In this document: piece by piece, positions 13,901 through 22,118 of the stretch | How positions within the stretch are numbered: position 1 is the first letter of the stretch | How the letters are laid out: each line of letters opens with the position of its first letter | Origin: a virus | Direction: 5' to 3' (one strand) | IMG/VR virus record: IMGVR_UViG_3300020185_000245 | Span: 1-25,003 of that record | Length of the DNA: 25,003 nt | Notes under the pieces: model-generated | What the model was told of the DNA's origin: nothing | Databases searched by the model: none | Seen by the model: only the letters and a program-made list of their open reading frames with translations | Made by a program: the position numbers and the translations under genes

Positions 13901-16696
13901 ATGGGTTTAGAACAATCAGCTAAAGAAGCAAGAGCAGCAGCTAATGAACTAGAAGGTTCTTTTGGTGAATATAGAGATGCCCTGCGAGCTAGTAATGAAG
14001 CACTAGGTAACAAAATAAATAATATAAAAGAAGCTAGCTCTCTATATGGTCAATTAGATGGTCAATTACGAAAACTTCAAGATCAAGAAGAAGGAATAAA
14101 CCGCTTAAATGACCAACAACTTGAACAAATTAGAAGTAAAGCTAATTCACAAGTTGCAGAAATTCAAAGACGTGGTGAAGCCTTAACAGTAAGTAAAAAG
14201 GAACTTCTTTTAGATAAAAATAAAAAGGAATTACATGCGGGTAATGTTAGATTAAGACTTAACCAATTAGTTGCTACTAAACAAATTACTAAAGCCGAAG
14301 CTGAATTAATTGAAGCCACAAAACAAAACTTTAAAATAGAAGAAGAAGCTTTAGGTTTAATAGAAAAAGAAATTAGCCTTAGGGAAAGATCTAATAGAGC
14401 TTTAGGGGTTAGTGGAAAAATTTTAAAAGGAATTGAAAATAGCTTAGGGGATTTTGCTAAAGCTTTTAAATTAGATCAAGTTGCTAAAGATATGGAAAAA
14501 GCAGCTGATGAAGTTGCTAGATTAAACCAAAATTTTGGTAGAACTAGAGTTCTTATGGCTGGAATCAAATCAGCTGGTAAGGGTTTAGTAGAAACTATAA
14601 CAGATCCTACAGTTATTATAGCGGGTATTGCTAAATCATATAGTGAATATGAAAAAAGTGCAAGAGAAATAAGACAAGAAACAGGGGTATCAGCTGTAAC
14701 CTTAAGTAAAATGACCAATTCAGCTGGTACCTTTAATGATAGTATGGTATCATCTATTGATGCCGCTAAAACTATTGGTTCTCTTACAAAAGAAACCGGT
14801 ATGAATGTTGCCGCAACTTTTAGCTCTGATACTATTACAGCTGCTACTGAACTCACTACATTACTTGGGTTAGGTGCTGAAGAAACAGCTAACATGGCTT
14901 TAAGAGCTGAGGTATTTGGGGATGATTTAGGAAAAGCAGGAACACAAGCTGAGGGTATAGTACAAGATTTTGCAAACCAGGGTAAAGGAGCTGTAAACCT
15001 AAAGGCAGTTATGTCAGATGCAGGTAAAGCTTCAAATGCTTTATCTATGAGTATAAAAGGAGGTCAAGAGGGTCTTATAAAAGCAGCTGCGGGAGCTGCT
15101 GCCTTAGGTATTAATCTTGCTAAAGCAGAAGGAATTGCTGATAGTTTACTTAATTTCCAATCTTCTATTGAAGCTGAAATGGAAGCTGAACTCTTAACAG
15201 GTAAACAAATCAATTTAGAAAAAGCCCGAATGGCTGCTTTAAATAATGATATGGTTACTTTGACAGAAGAAATAGCCAATAATACCGAAATTCAAGCAGC
15301 ATTTTCCTCAGGAAATAGAATCCAACAAGAAGCTATTGCTAAATCTTTAGGAATGTCTAAAGATGATGTTGCTAAGATGATTTTGTTAAGTGAAAAAAAT
15401 AAAAACTTAACAGAGCAACAACGAGCAGATGCAGCAGGTATTACTATTGAAGAAGCAAAACGATTAGGAACCCAAGAACAAATTTCAAAAGCAATTGAAA
15501 AAATGACAGCAGCCCTTGCTCCGGCTCTTGGTATTTTTGCATCTCTTCTTGATAATAGTCTTGTACTTTATACTACTATGGCTGCTGTAGGAGCTATAAT
15601 ATCAGTAAAGATATTAGGAAGTGCTATTTCATTGGGTAAAGAGATGAAAAGTACTCTTAGCACTACTAAAGATATAGCAAAAAATCTAGCAAAAGGATTT
15701 GCAGGGGGCAAAGAAGGAGGGGGGATGTTAGGGGGTATAAAAGGAGCAGCAAAAGGACTAATGGGGGGAGAAGGAGATAAAGTAAAGTCCGCAGCTAATA
15801 GTACAAAAGGTATTAAAGGGGATCAAGGTAAAGGAGTAAAAGGATTTCTTAAAGGATTGGGGGATGGTTTAGCCTCTATAGGCAAACAAGCTGCAAATGT
15901 AATAAAAGGTGGTTTAGCATTAGGTATTGTAGGTGTTATTTTAGGGGGCTCATTTGCTTTAGCTATGAAAATGGTTGAAAATGTAGACCCCGTACAAATG
16001 ATAGCATTTTCTGCAGCTTTAGCTATATTTGGTACTACTGCTGCTTTAATTGGAAAATTAGGCTCTCAAGTAATGCAAGGTGCAGCTGCTTTATTAGTAA
16101 TGGGGTTGGCTTTAGTTCCTGCTGCATTTGCTTTTAGTTTATTAGAAGGATTAGACACAGATGCTCTTATAGCATTTTCAATAGCATTACCTTTATTATC
16201 ATTAGCAGCAGCTGGATTAGGATTAATTGCTCCTTTTATAATAGCAGGAGCAGCAGCAATTGGTGTATTAGGATTAGCTATGCTACCTTTAGCAGCATCT
16301 TTCCAAATGTTAAATGGGGTTGATTCTACAGGAGTAGTAACTAGTTTAGCTACATTTGCTGGGTTAGCCCCTGGGTTAATGTTAGTTGCTGCCTCTTTAT
16401 TTTCAATTGCAGGAGGATTAGGAGCAATGGCTATAGCAGGTATAGCTGCTCTCCCTGTAATGGCCGGTTTAATGGGTTTAGGGACAGTTGCTACTGGTAT
16501 ATCTTCAATTTTAGGAGGAGATGAAGAAGGAGGTGAAGAAGCTGCCCCTAAAAATAGTGATAATGCTATTTTAGCAGAAAAATTAGATCAAATGAATGCT
16601 ACATTAAATGCTATTTTAACTAAAGAAGGCACGGTTATGTTAGACAGCACAAAAGTAGGAACCGCTTTATCAGTAGGATCTTATAAATTACAATAA
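13901..16696 (+). CDS. Tail tape measure protein
   Basis: This 931-residue protein has the classic tape-measure design. Residues 1-210 are highly charged helices with coiled-coil character; residues ~210-540 are alanine-rich helical repeats of glycine, alanine and threonine; hydrophobic segments occur at ~535-580, ~670-690 and almost continuously at ~700-870 (for example LGIVGVILGGSFALAMKM and AALLVMGLALVPAAFAFSLL). A glycine/lysine-rich linker (~600-660) lies before them. The C-terminus has KLDQMNATLNAIL and MLDSTKVGTALSVGSYKLQ, an ending typical of phage tape measures. It would set tail length and be released through the tube at infection. With the usual ~0.15 nm per residue, the tail would be near 140 nm, an inference. 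It directly follows the chaperone pair, as expected. Confidence 0.92.
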   Translation: MGLEQSAKEARAAANELEGSFGEYRDALRASNEALGNKINNIKEASSLYGQLDGQLRKLQDQEEGINRLNDQQLEQIRSKANSQVAEIQRRGEALTVSKKELLLDKNKKELHAGNVRLRLNQLVATKQITKAEAELIEATKQNFKIEEEALGLIEKEISLRERSNRALGVSGKILKGIENSLGDFAKAFKLDQVAKDMEKAADEVARLNQNFGRTRVLMAGIKSAGKGLVETITDPTVIIAGIAKSYSEYEKSAREIRQETGVSAVTLSKMTNSAGTFNDSMVSSIDAAKTIGSLTKETGMNVAATFSSDTITAATELTTLLGLGAEETANMALRAEVFGDDLGKAGTQAEGIVQDFANQGKGAVNLKAVMSDAGKASNALSMSIKGGQEGLIKAAAGAAALGINLAKAEGIADSLLNFQSSIEAEMEAELLTGKQINLEKARMAALNNDMVTLTEEIANNTEIQAAFSSGNRIQQEAIAKSLGMSKDDVAKMILLSEKNKNLTEQQRADAAGITIEEAKRLGTQEQISKAIEKMTAALAPALGIFASLLDNSLVLYTTMAAVGAIISVKILGSAISLGKEMKSTLSTTKDIAKNLAKGFAGGKEGGGMLGGIKGAAKGLMGGEGDKVKSAANSTKGIKGDQGKGVKGFLKGLGDGLASIGKQAANVIKGGLALGIVGVILGGSFALAMKMVENVDPVQMIAFSAALAIFGTTAALIGKLGSQVMQGAAALLVMGLALVPAAFAFSLLEGLDTDALIAFSIALPLLSLAAAGLGLIAPFIIAGAAAIGVLGLAMLPLAASFQMLNGVDSTGVVTSLATFAGLAPGLMLVAASLFSIAGGLGAMAIAGIAALPVMAGLMGLGTVATGISSILGGDEEGGEEAAPKNSDNAILAEKLDQMNATLNAILTKEGTVMLDSTKVGTALSVGSYKLQ

Positions 16697-16701
16697 TTTT
16701 T

Positions 16702-16717
16702 AATATTTATAACAAAA
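16702..16717 (+). promoter_or_regulatory. Recurring upstream AT-rich element before baseplate cluster
   Basis: AATATTTATAACAAAA lies in the 29-bp gap after the tape measure and ends eight bases before the ATG at 16726. It would start the run of genes 16726-21476, in which no further copy is seen at the overlapping or abutting starts. Confidence 0.6.
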
Positions 16718-16725
16718 TAACAACT

Positions 16726-16950
16726 ATGTCAATTTTAAATTCTTTCACTGCCAACGGATCTATTCTCTCAAATTTGAATGGTCAACAAGGCCCCCAACCA
16801 GATTTTGCACAATCTAAACTACATGATGAGTACTCTATAAATGGTGACCCATTTGTAAAACAGCAACCATCACCATCAACCTTAAGTCTTAAAGGTATTA
16901 CACCTCCTGGGGCTTATAAAAATAATGCTCCTGAAGGTCGATCATTCTAA
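16726..16950 (+). CDS. Small hypothetical tail-associated protein
   Basis: This 74-residue protein is not recognised. It is polar and low in hydrophobic residues, with SILNSFTANGSILSNLNGQ at the start, DFAQSKLHDEYSINGDPF in the middle (about residues 26-43) and a proline/glycine-rich end (PSPSTLSLKGITPPGAYKN). It looks largely extended, like a peptide that threads along other subunits. It starts a transcript after a good copy of the recurring element and ends three bases before the next gene. Its placement between the tape measure and a tube-initiator-like protein suggests a minor baseplate component, without direct evidence. Confidence 0.7.
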   Translation: MSILNSFTANGSILSNLNGQQGPQPDFAQSKLHDEYSINGDPFVKQQPSPSTLSLKGITPPGAYKNNAPEGRSF

Positions 16951-16953
16951 TAG

Positions 16954-18774
16954 ATGCCTTTAGTAGACCTCAAAACTAATCTAAAATCCCTAAAATATGG
17001 GAATGACAGGTTAGGTAATGGAAGTAGTAGAGAACCCTTTATTACCGAACCTATACCTGAAGGGGATACCCCTGGGGCTTCTACAGACTTTCTTCTTAGA
17101 CAAGGAGCTATTAGAAATAGTGGTAAAGACGCTTCAAGATTAACACAACTTCTCTTTTCAACTACTAGAGGTCTATTATTCACCACAGGTAACCAACTTC
17201 TTTCTAGAACATCAGTAAAAACAGAAGCTACATTAGGTCCTGCATATGCAGGGGGTGCTATTAATCAAGGAGTTTATCTACCTACTTCTACAATAGCCCA
17301 ATCATTAGCTGGTTTTTCAGGTACCCATTTAAATTTATTAGGGGTTAATCCTGCTTCACCTACAGCAGGAGTTGTTGAAGGAGATTTATTCCCTGATGGA
17401 GGTCTTATTAGATATAGTAATGCTGTAAAACTAAACGAAAGTATTAATGAAAATCGATTAGTAGAATTACTTGATAGTAAAATTTTAGGAGGTAGACCTT
17501 CTGTAGTTTCTCTGGTTTCTCAAGATCCTTTAGAAATACTGTCATATGGGGGTGGTCCTGGATCAGTATTAGGTATAGGTAAAACTAAAATAAAAAGAAC
17601 AACTAACACTACAGGTATTAATGAATATGGTAATCCTGAAGGGGGATATAAAAAATTAGCTCAAACAAAAGCTAGTAATGCTAAAACATCTTTAGATTTA
17701 AGTAATTTATTAGGAGTTTCTAATGACTACTTTACATATTCTGAAATAAGCAATATACTAATCCCAGACCCTAATCCTGAAATTTTAGGTATAAACCCTG
17801 AAGATGGATCTCAATTAAAAAGATTTGGCCCCCAAGATGATAATAAGACATTAAGCACATTAGAAGATAGTGGAAGTCTTGTTAAAATCTCTAAAGAAAA
17901 TTCCCAAGTTAAAGTAGCTAATGCTAAAACAACCTTTAACCAAAACAACCCTTCGGGATCTTTAGATGCTATTACATATGGTGTTGCTAGTGATAATAAA
18001 ACAGTAACTTCTAAGACAGCATATGTTGGACCCATATCAGGTTCGTATTCTACTATTAATAATCAAAGAACTTATAATCTTAATCCTAATTTTAAACGTA
18101 ATAGGTATGGCAGTTTGGGTGCTCCTACTAACGGGAATAAACAGTACACTTATACGGGAGATAAATTTAATGCTACTAATACTAGTAAATTAAATACTTC
18201 TACTGAAAATAAAGCTCCTGATAATGATCAATTATTTAAATTTTATTTAAATTTAGTTGACCCTCAATCCCCTGGAACAAATAATTATTTATATTGGCAA
18301 GCATATGTTGATAATTTTAATGACCAAGTAGGAGCTGAATACGATTCATTTACTTACACAGGCAGAGGCTACCCTTCATATCGTTATAAAGGATTTACTA
18401 GATCCATTAGTTTAGACTTTACTATTGTAGCCACAACCCCAGATCAAATGATTCCTATTTACACTAAATTAAATGAATTAATTCAAAATTTAGCTCCAAA
18501 CTATAGTAGTAACGGTTATATACGTGGTAATTTTGTTAAATTAACATTTGGAGATTATCTTAACAACGTTCCGGGGATTATTAATGGTTTTTCAATAAAC
18601 CCAATATTTGAAGCTGGTTTTGATATAGGAGGAACAGAAGAAGAAAAAGCAAAAAATATTACATCTGGGAAACAATTACCAAAAGCAATAAAAATAAGTG
18701 GATTTAACTTTACCCCAATTGCTAGCAATGATAATAGATTAGTAAGTAGTGATAGTAAATTTATTTCATACTAA
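16954..18774 (+). CDS. Baseplate protein, possible tube initiator (gp48/gp54-like)
   Basis: This 606-residue protein has a long polar N-terminal half of low similarity to anything I recognise, then a compact C-terminal domain from about residue 425. That domain has NYLYWQAYVDNFNDQVGAEYD, TYTGRGYPSYRYKGFTRSIS, a LDFTIVATTPDQMIPIYTKL helix, YIRGNFVKLTFGDYLNNVPG and a closing INPIFEAGFDIG strand. This strand order resembles tube-like domains of tail-tube initiators, and in T4 genes 48 and 54 follow the tape measure gene 29. The specific homology is inferred rather than shown. The stop overlaps the LysM-like gene as TAATG, suggesting that the two proteins are made together. Confidence 0.58.
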   Translation: MPLVDLKTNLKSLKYGNDRLGNGSSREPFITEPIPEGDTPGASTDFLLRQGAIRNSGKDASRLTQLLFSTTRGLLFTTGNQLLSRTSVKTEATLGPAYAGGAINQGVYLPTSTIAQSLAGFSGTHLNLLGVNPASPTAGVVEGDLFPDGGLIRYSNAVKLNESINENRLVELLDSKILGGRPSVVSLVSQDPLEILSYGGGPGSVLGIGKTKIKRTTNTTGINEYGNPEGGYKKLAQTKASNAKTSLDLSNLLGVSNDYFTYSEISNILIPDPNPEILGINPEDGSQLKRFGPQDDNKTLSTLEDSGSLVKISKENSQVKVANAKTTFNQNNPSGSLDAITYGVASDNKTVTSKTAYVGPISGSYSTINNQRTYNLNPNFKRNRYGSLGAPTNGNKQYTYTGDKFNATNTSKLNTSTENKAPDNDQLFKFYLNLVDPQSPGTNNYLYWQAYVDNFNDQVGAEYDSFTYTGRGYPSYRYKGFTRSISLDFTIVATTPDQMIPIYTKLNELIQNLAPNYSSNGYIRGNFVKLTFGDYLNNVPGIINGFSINPIFEAGFDIGGTEEEKAKNITSGKQLPKAIKISGFNFTPIASNDNRLVSSDSKFISY

Positions 18775-19073
18775 TGGATAGATATAACAATATACCAATA
18801 CTTCGTACTCCTGCTGGAAAGAGATATAGGGCTAATACCAAATATCCCGAAATTCCTTTTAATAATAATGACATATACATTATAGCGGAACAAGGAGATA
18901 GGTTTGATTCATTAGCCTTTCAATATTATGGAGACACAAGTTTATGGTGGATAATTCCTGCAGCAAATCCCCGTTTTAAACCAAATAGTATTTATCCTGA
19001 AAGGGGTCACCAAATAAGAATTCCATCTAATGTGTCAGGCATCATAGAAGAGTATAATATTTTAAATCAATAA
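18774..19073 (+). CDS. Baseplate wedge protein with LysM-like domain (gp53-like)
   Basis: This 99-residue protein carries a LysM-like fold. The core is DIYIIAEQGDRFDSLAFQYYG (32-52, consensus for the first LysM strand and helix) followed by DTSLWWIIPAANPRFKPNSI and GHQIRIP (the second helix and last strand). The N-terminus LRTPAGKRYRANTKYPEIPF resembles that of T4 gp53-type wedge proteins. T4 gp53 is longer (~196 residues), so this is a minimal version. In phage baseplates such domains act as structural clamps rather than peptidoglycan binders. It is coupled to the upstream gene by TAATG and lies three bases before the hub-like gene. Confidence 0.75.
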   Translation: MDRYNNIPILRTPAGKRYRANTKYPEIPFNNNDIYIIAEQGDRFDSLAFQYYGDTSLWWIIPAANPRFKPNSIYPERGHQIRIPSNVSGIIEEYNILNQ

Positions 19074-19076
19074 GTT

Positions 19077-21476
19077 ATGGGAAAAATCGTTGGAGAAGTT
19101 TTTGAAGAATATGTTCAAAAACAAATTACTGTTAGACAAAATAAATTAGGTAATACAACATATGATAATGATCTTCTTACATATACTACAAGTAAAGATA
19201 GTTGGCTAAGGCTATCCTCAGGAGTAAATGTAGACCAAGAAAAACTTGCTAAACTTCCTAATATCCCTTTATCTGAATTCCCGGAAGGAAATTCTTTAGC
19301 TTCAAGCTATGTTTTGTTTGGGGGTGCAAACAATATTAATAAATCTTCTAAGCCTAAAGGAGGCCTTATAAGTACTTACACTGATTCAATATTAGCTAAT
19401 GCTTCATATGGATTCGATTCAACTGCGGATTATGGTTTAGTTCCTTTACCTGGAGTAACTTCTTTTAATATTAAACCTAAAAATAATGGCTCTATAACAG
19501 AAGGTGAAATTAAAATTAAATGTTATAATATCCAACAATTTGACCATATTGAATCTCTTTACCTAAGAATAGGATATACTTTATTACTAGAATGGGGACA
19601 TACAATTTATTATAGAGATGAAAATAATCTAGAAACTCAAATTACAGATAATACTGATAGTGTATTGCGAAAATTCATCACTGGAGATAAAGGAACTGAC
19701 ACTGACCCTCAATCCCACATTTTAAAAGAAATAGCAAAAGCTCGTAAAAAATCATCAGGCAATTACGATGCTGCAATAGGCCGAGTAACAAATTTTGATT
19801 GGAGTGTATCCCCAACAGGAGAATATGAAATTTCCATCTCAGTTATTTCTCCTGGAGCTATAATTGAATCTTTATCTGTCTCAGTTGTTCTCCCTAATAA
19901 AAGAAAGGAAGAAGGAGATGAAGAAGGAGAAGACAACACAGGAATAGTAGATCCTATAGAATCTACAACTATAGGAGGAATTTTATCAAGTTTTAAAAAA
20001 GTATTAAGTCAAGATTTTGGATTTTTGGGATCAATCCGTAAAGCAAAAACTGATTTAGGAGCTTTATCTGATATTTCTGATGAATCCGAAAATGGCAATA
20101 ATTTTGAATATTTCTATGTACCCAAATCTCTTACAAATGCTAATATTGCTACTGCTGCTTCTGTAGGCACAGGAGCTTTTAATGATCCAAAAAACCAAAC
20201 TAGCATACCCCCTAGAGAAATAGTTGCTATAGAACCTAAAAGCTTTGATTCAAAATCCGAAGATTCTGATTCTGATAGAGTGTTCTATGTAAAATTTGGA
20301 GCTTTATTAAGAATAATTCAAAATTTTCTTTTATTATATAATACTAATGAAATTAATAATCCTCCTATAATATCTATAGATTGGGATTATAATGATAATA
20401 AATGTTTTATACCTTTAACAGATTTATTTTCCTCAAATCCTTCAATTTGTGCTATCCCGTCTCGATTTAAATCATCATTTGAACGGAAAGGGTTCTTATA
20501 TGGTACTAATACTAAGAAAATAAATTTTACATCTCTTAATAACGTATTAGGAAAGGATTGGTTTGGAAAATCTGACTATGAATATAATTTTATGCATATC
20601 TATTTAGGTATAGATAATCTTTATTCTCTCCTTAGAAACACCATAAACAGTGAAGGTGAACTTGCTTTAATAGATTTTCTAACAGCTATATGTACAGGAA
20701 TTAATTCCTCTTTATCTAACCAAACAGAATTTACCCCTTTTGTAGATACTGACACTAACATACTCCACATAGTCAATAAAAGAAATTCAGACCCTATACT
20801 TGAGAAACCCTCAATTCCTTCTAAATTTCAAATTGGATACTTACACAATAATGGTGTTGAAGGTTTAAATGGTATTAAAATTGGTAGTTTTGTAAAAAAC
20901 GTATCGATAAAATCTACTCTTCCCCCTAACTTTGCAACTCAAATAGCCATAGGAGCACAAGCAAATGATACACAAACAGATTCTAATGCAACTCCCTTTT
21001 CTAATTGGAATATAGGATATACTGACAGAATTTTTCTTGAAAAACAATCCCCAAAAAGTAAAACAGTTGAAGAAGAAAATAAAGAAGCTGAAATAAACGA
21101 AGCATTTGCCAATACTGAATATAATGCTAATGAAGCCGCTTACCTTTATTCTAATTTTATATACGATGAAGATTTTACCAAATTATCTACAGACATAAAT
21201 AAATATTTTAAAAATGATAGTGCTGAAAAAATTCAATCTACACCTGGTTTTACAGCCCCTATTTTAATACCTATTTCTTTATCCCTTACATTAGATGGAC
21301 TTTCAGGAATGAAAATATTCCAAAAATATACTATTACTGATGATTTCCTCCCTCAAAGTTATAGAGATAATATTGAATTTATTATTAAAGGTATTAATCA
21401 CACAATTGATGATAATGGGTGGGTAACTAATATTGAGGGACAGTTTATGCCTAAAGCAAAAAGAAACAATTCTTAA
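19077..21476 (+). CDS. Large baseplate hub-like protein
   Basis: This 799-residue protein is probably a baseplate hub or central spike-complex component. The most telling segment is at ~117-180: ADYGLVPLPGVTSFNIKPKN, EGEIKIKCYNIQQFDHIESL and YLRIGYTLLLEWGHTIYY, a pattern seen in hub proteins of related metagenomic phages, as I recall. The C-terminal ~65 residues (SLTLDGLSGMKIFQKYTITD, IEFIIKGINHTIDDNGWVTN) resemble the closing beta domain of gp27/gpD-type hubs. An acidic linker (KRKEEGDEEGEDN) lies near residue 280. I see no lysozyme or peptidase motif. The protein follows the LysM gene and precedes a hypothetical baseplate gene; a non-hub structural role remains possible. Confidence 0.55.
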   Translation: MGKIVGEVFEEYVQKQITVRQNKLGNTTYDNDLLTYTTSKDSWLRLSSGVNVDQEKLAKLPNIPLSEFPEGNSLASSYVLFGGANNINKSSKPKGGLISTYTDSILANASYGFDSTADYGLVPLPGVTSFNIKPKNNGSITEGEIKIKCYNIQQFDHIESLYLRIGYTLLLEWGHTIYYRDENNLETQITDNTDSVLRKFITGDKGTDTDPQSHILKEIAKARKKSSGNYDAAIGRVTNFDWSVSPTGEYEISISVISPGAIIESLSVSVVLPNKRKEEGDEEGEDNTGIVDPIESTTIGGILSSFKKVLSQDFGFLGSIRKAKTDLGALSDISDESENGNNFEYFYVPKSLTNANIATAASVGTGAFNDPKNQTSIPPREIVAIEPKSFDSKSEDSDSDRVFYVKFGALLRIIQNFLLLYNTNEINNPPIISIDWDYNDNKCFIPLTDLFSSNPSICAIPSRFKSSFERKGFLYGTNTKKINFTSLNNVLGKDWFGKSDYEYNFMHIYLGIDNLYSLLRNTINSEGELALIDFLTAICTGINSSLSNQTEFTPFVDTDTNILHIVNKRNSDPILEKPSIPSKFQIGYLHNNGVEGLNGIKIGSFVKNVSIKSTLPPNFATQIAIGAQANDTQTDSNATPFSNWNIGYTDRIFLEKQSPKSKTVEEENKEAEINEAFANTEYNANEAAYLYSNFIYDEDFTKLSTDINKYFKNDSAEKIQSTPGFTAPILIPISLSLTLDGLSGMKIFQKYTITDDFLPQSYRDNIEFIIKGINHTIDDNGWVTNIEGQFMPKAKRNNS

Positions 21477-21479
21477 TCT

Positions 21480-21490
21480 ATATTTATTGG
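21480..21490 (+). promoter_or_regulatory. Recurring upstream AT-rich element, partial
   Basis: ATATTTATTGG lies in the 15-bp gap after the hub-like gene, one base before the ATG at 21492. Only the first nine bases match the element, and spacing is short. Confidence 0.35.
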
Positions 21491-21491
21491 T

Positions 21492-22091
21492 ATGCCATAT
21501 ATTCCCAAAAGTAGAATACAACCCAATTTATATACTGCTGGGAAAGACTATGTAATTAAAAACACCCTAGAACCCTACATCGGATATTATTATAGAATTT
21601 ATACGGGCCAAATCTTTACAGGTAAAAACCCTGATGACAAACCTAATTTCCTCTTAATCCCTCCACCTAATCAACCCATTCAGGTAAATCAAACCCAAGT
21701 TTTCATTAAAGATAACCTTGCAAATGAAAATTATAAGGCTTTAAAAGGAATTACTGGAAATAATTTAAGAAATAACCCTCAATTATTCTATACCCAACCT
21801 ACTGAATCTGATTACCAATTAGGTGAGTTTAGAAGATACTTTTGCAAAAAGAAAAACGAATTTATATACATTGAGATATCAAAATCAGACTATGATAATC
21901 TAGTTCAAAAATCCCCAACAATTAATTTTCAAATGTGGACTCCTTTCAATATTCCTTGGACATTGGTTGGAGAAGAGAAACAAGTATATTATATTAATCG
22001 TAATATAGTCTTTTTAAAAGAAAAAAATGAAAAATTCCACGGTTTGGGAAAATATCTTCAAGAAAAGTATTTAAGGTACTATAAGCCTTGA
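21492..22091 (+). CDS. Conserved-looking hypothetical protein, probable baseplate or tail component
   Basis: I do not recognise this 199-residue protein with certainty. It begins MPYIPKSRIQPNLYTAGKDY and contains YIGYYYRIYTGQIFTGKNPD (about 29-48), followed by NFLLIPPPN. I recall similar N-terminal patterns in proteins of related metagenomic phages, always near baseplate or fibre genes. The C-terminal part has a FRRYFCKKKNEFIYIEISKS segment and ends in a basic helix. No signal peptide or membrane helix is visible. Position between a hub-like protein and the giant fibre makes a baseplate or fibre-attachment role plausible. Confidence 0.7.
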   Translation: MPYIPKSRIQPNLYTAGKDYVIKNTLEPYIGYYYRIYTGQIFTGKNPDDKPNFLLIPPPNQPIQVNQTQVFIKDNLANENYKALKGITGNNLRNNPQLFYTQPTESDYQLGEFRRYFCKKKNEFIYIEISKSDYDNLVQKSPTINFQMWTPFNIPWTLVGEEKQVYYINRNIVFLKEKNEKFHGLGKYLQEKYLRYYKP

Positions 22092-22104
22092 ATATTTATA
22101 ACGA
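22091..22104 (+). promoter_or_regulatory. Recurring upstream AT-rich element before collagen-like fibre
   Basis: AATATTTATAACGA begins at the last base of the previous stop codon and ends 14 bases before the ATG at 22119. The core ATATTTATAAC is exact. Confidence 0.55.
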
Positions 22105-22118
22105 AGAACCACTAGTTT

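Noticed and set aside
14476-14895. A 139-residue - strand open frame inside the tape measure
   Set aside because: The alanine/threonine-rich + strand sequence gives few antisense stops; no independent start signal is present.
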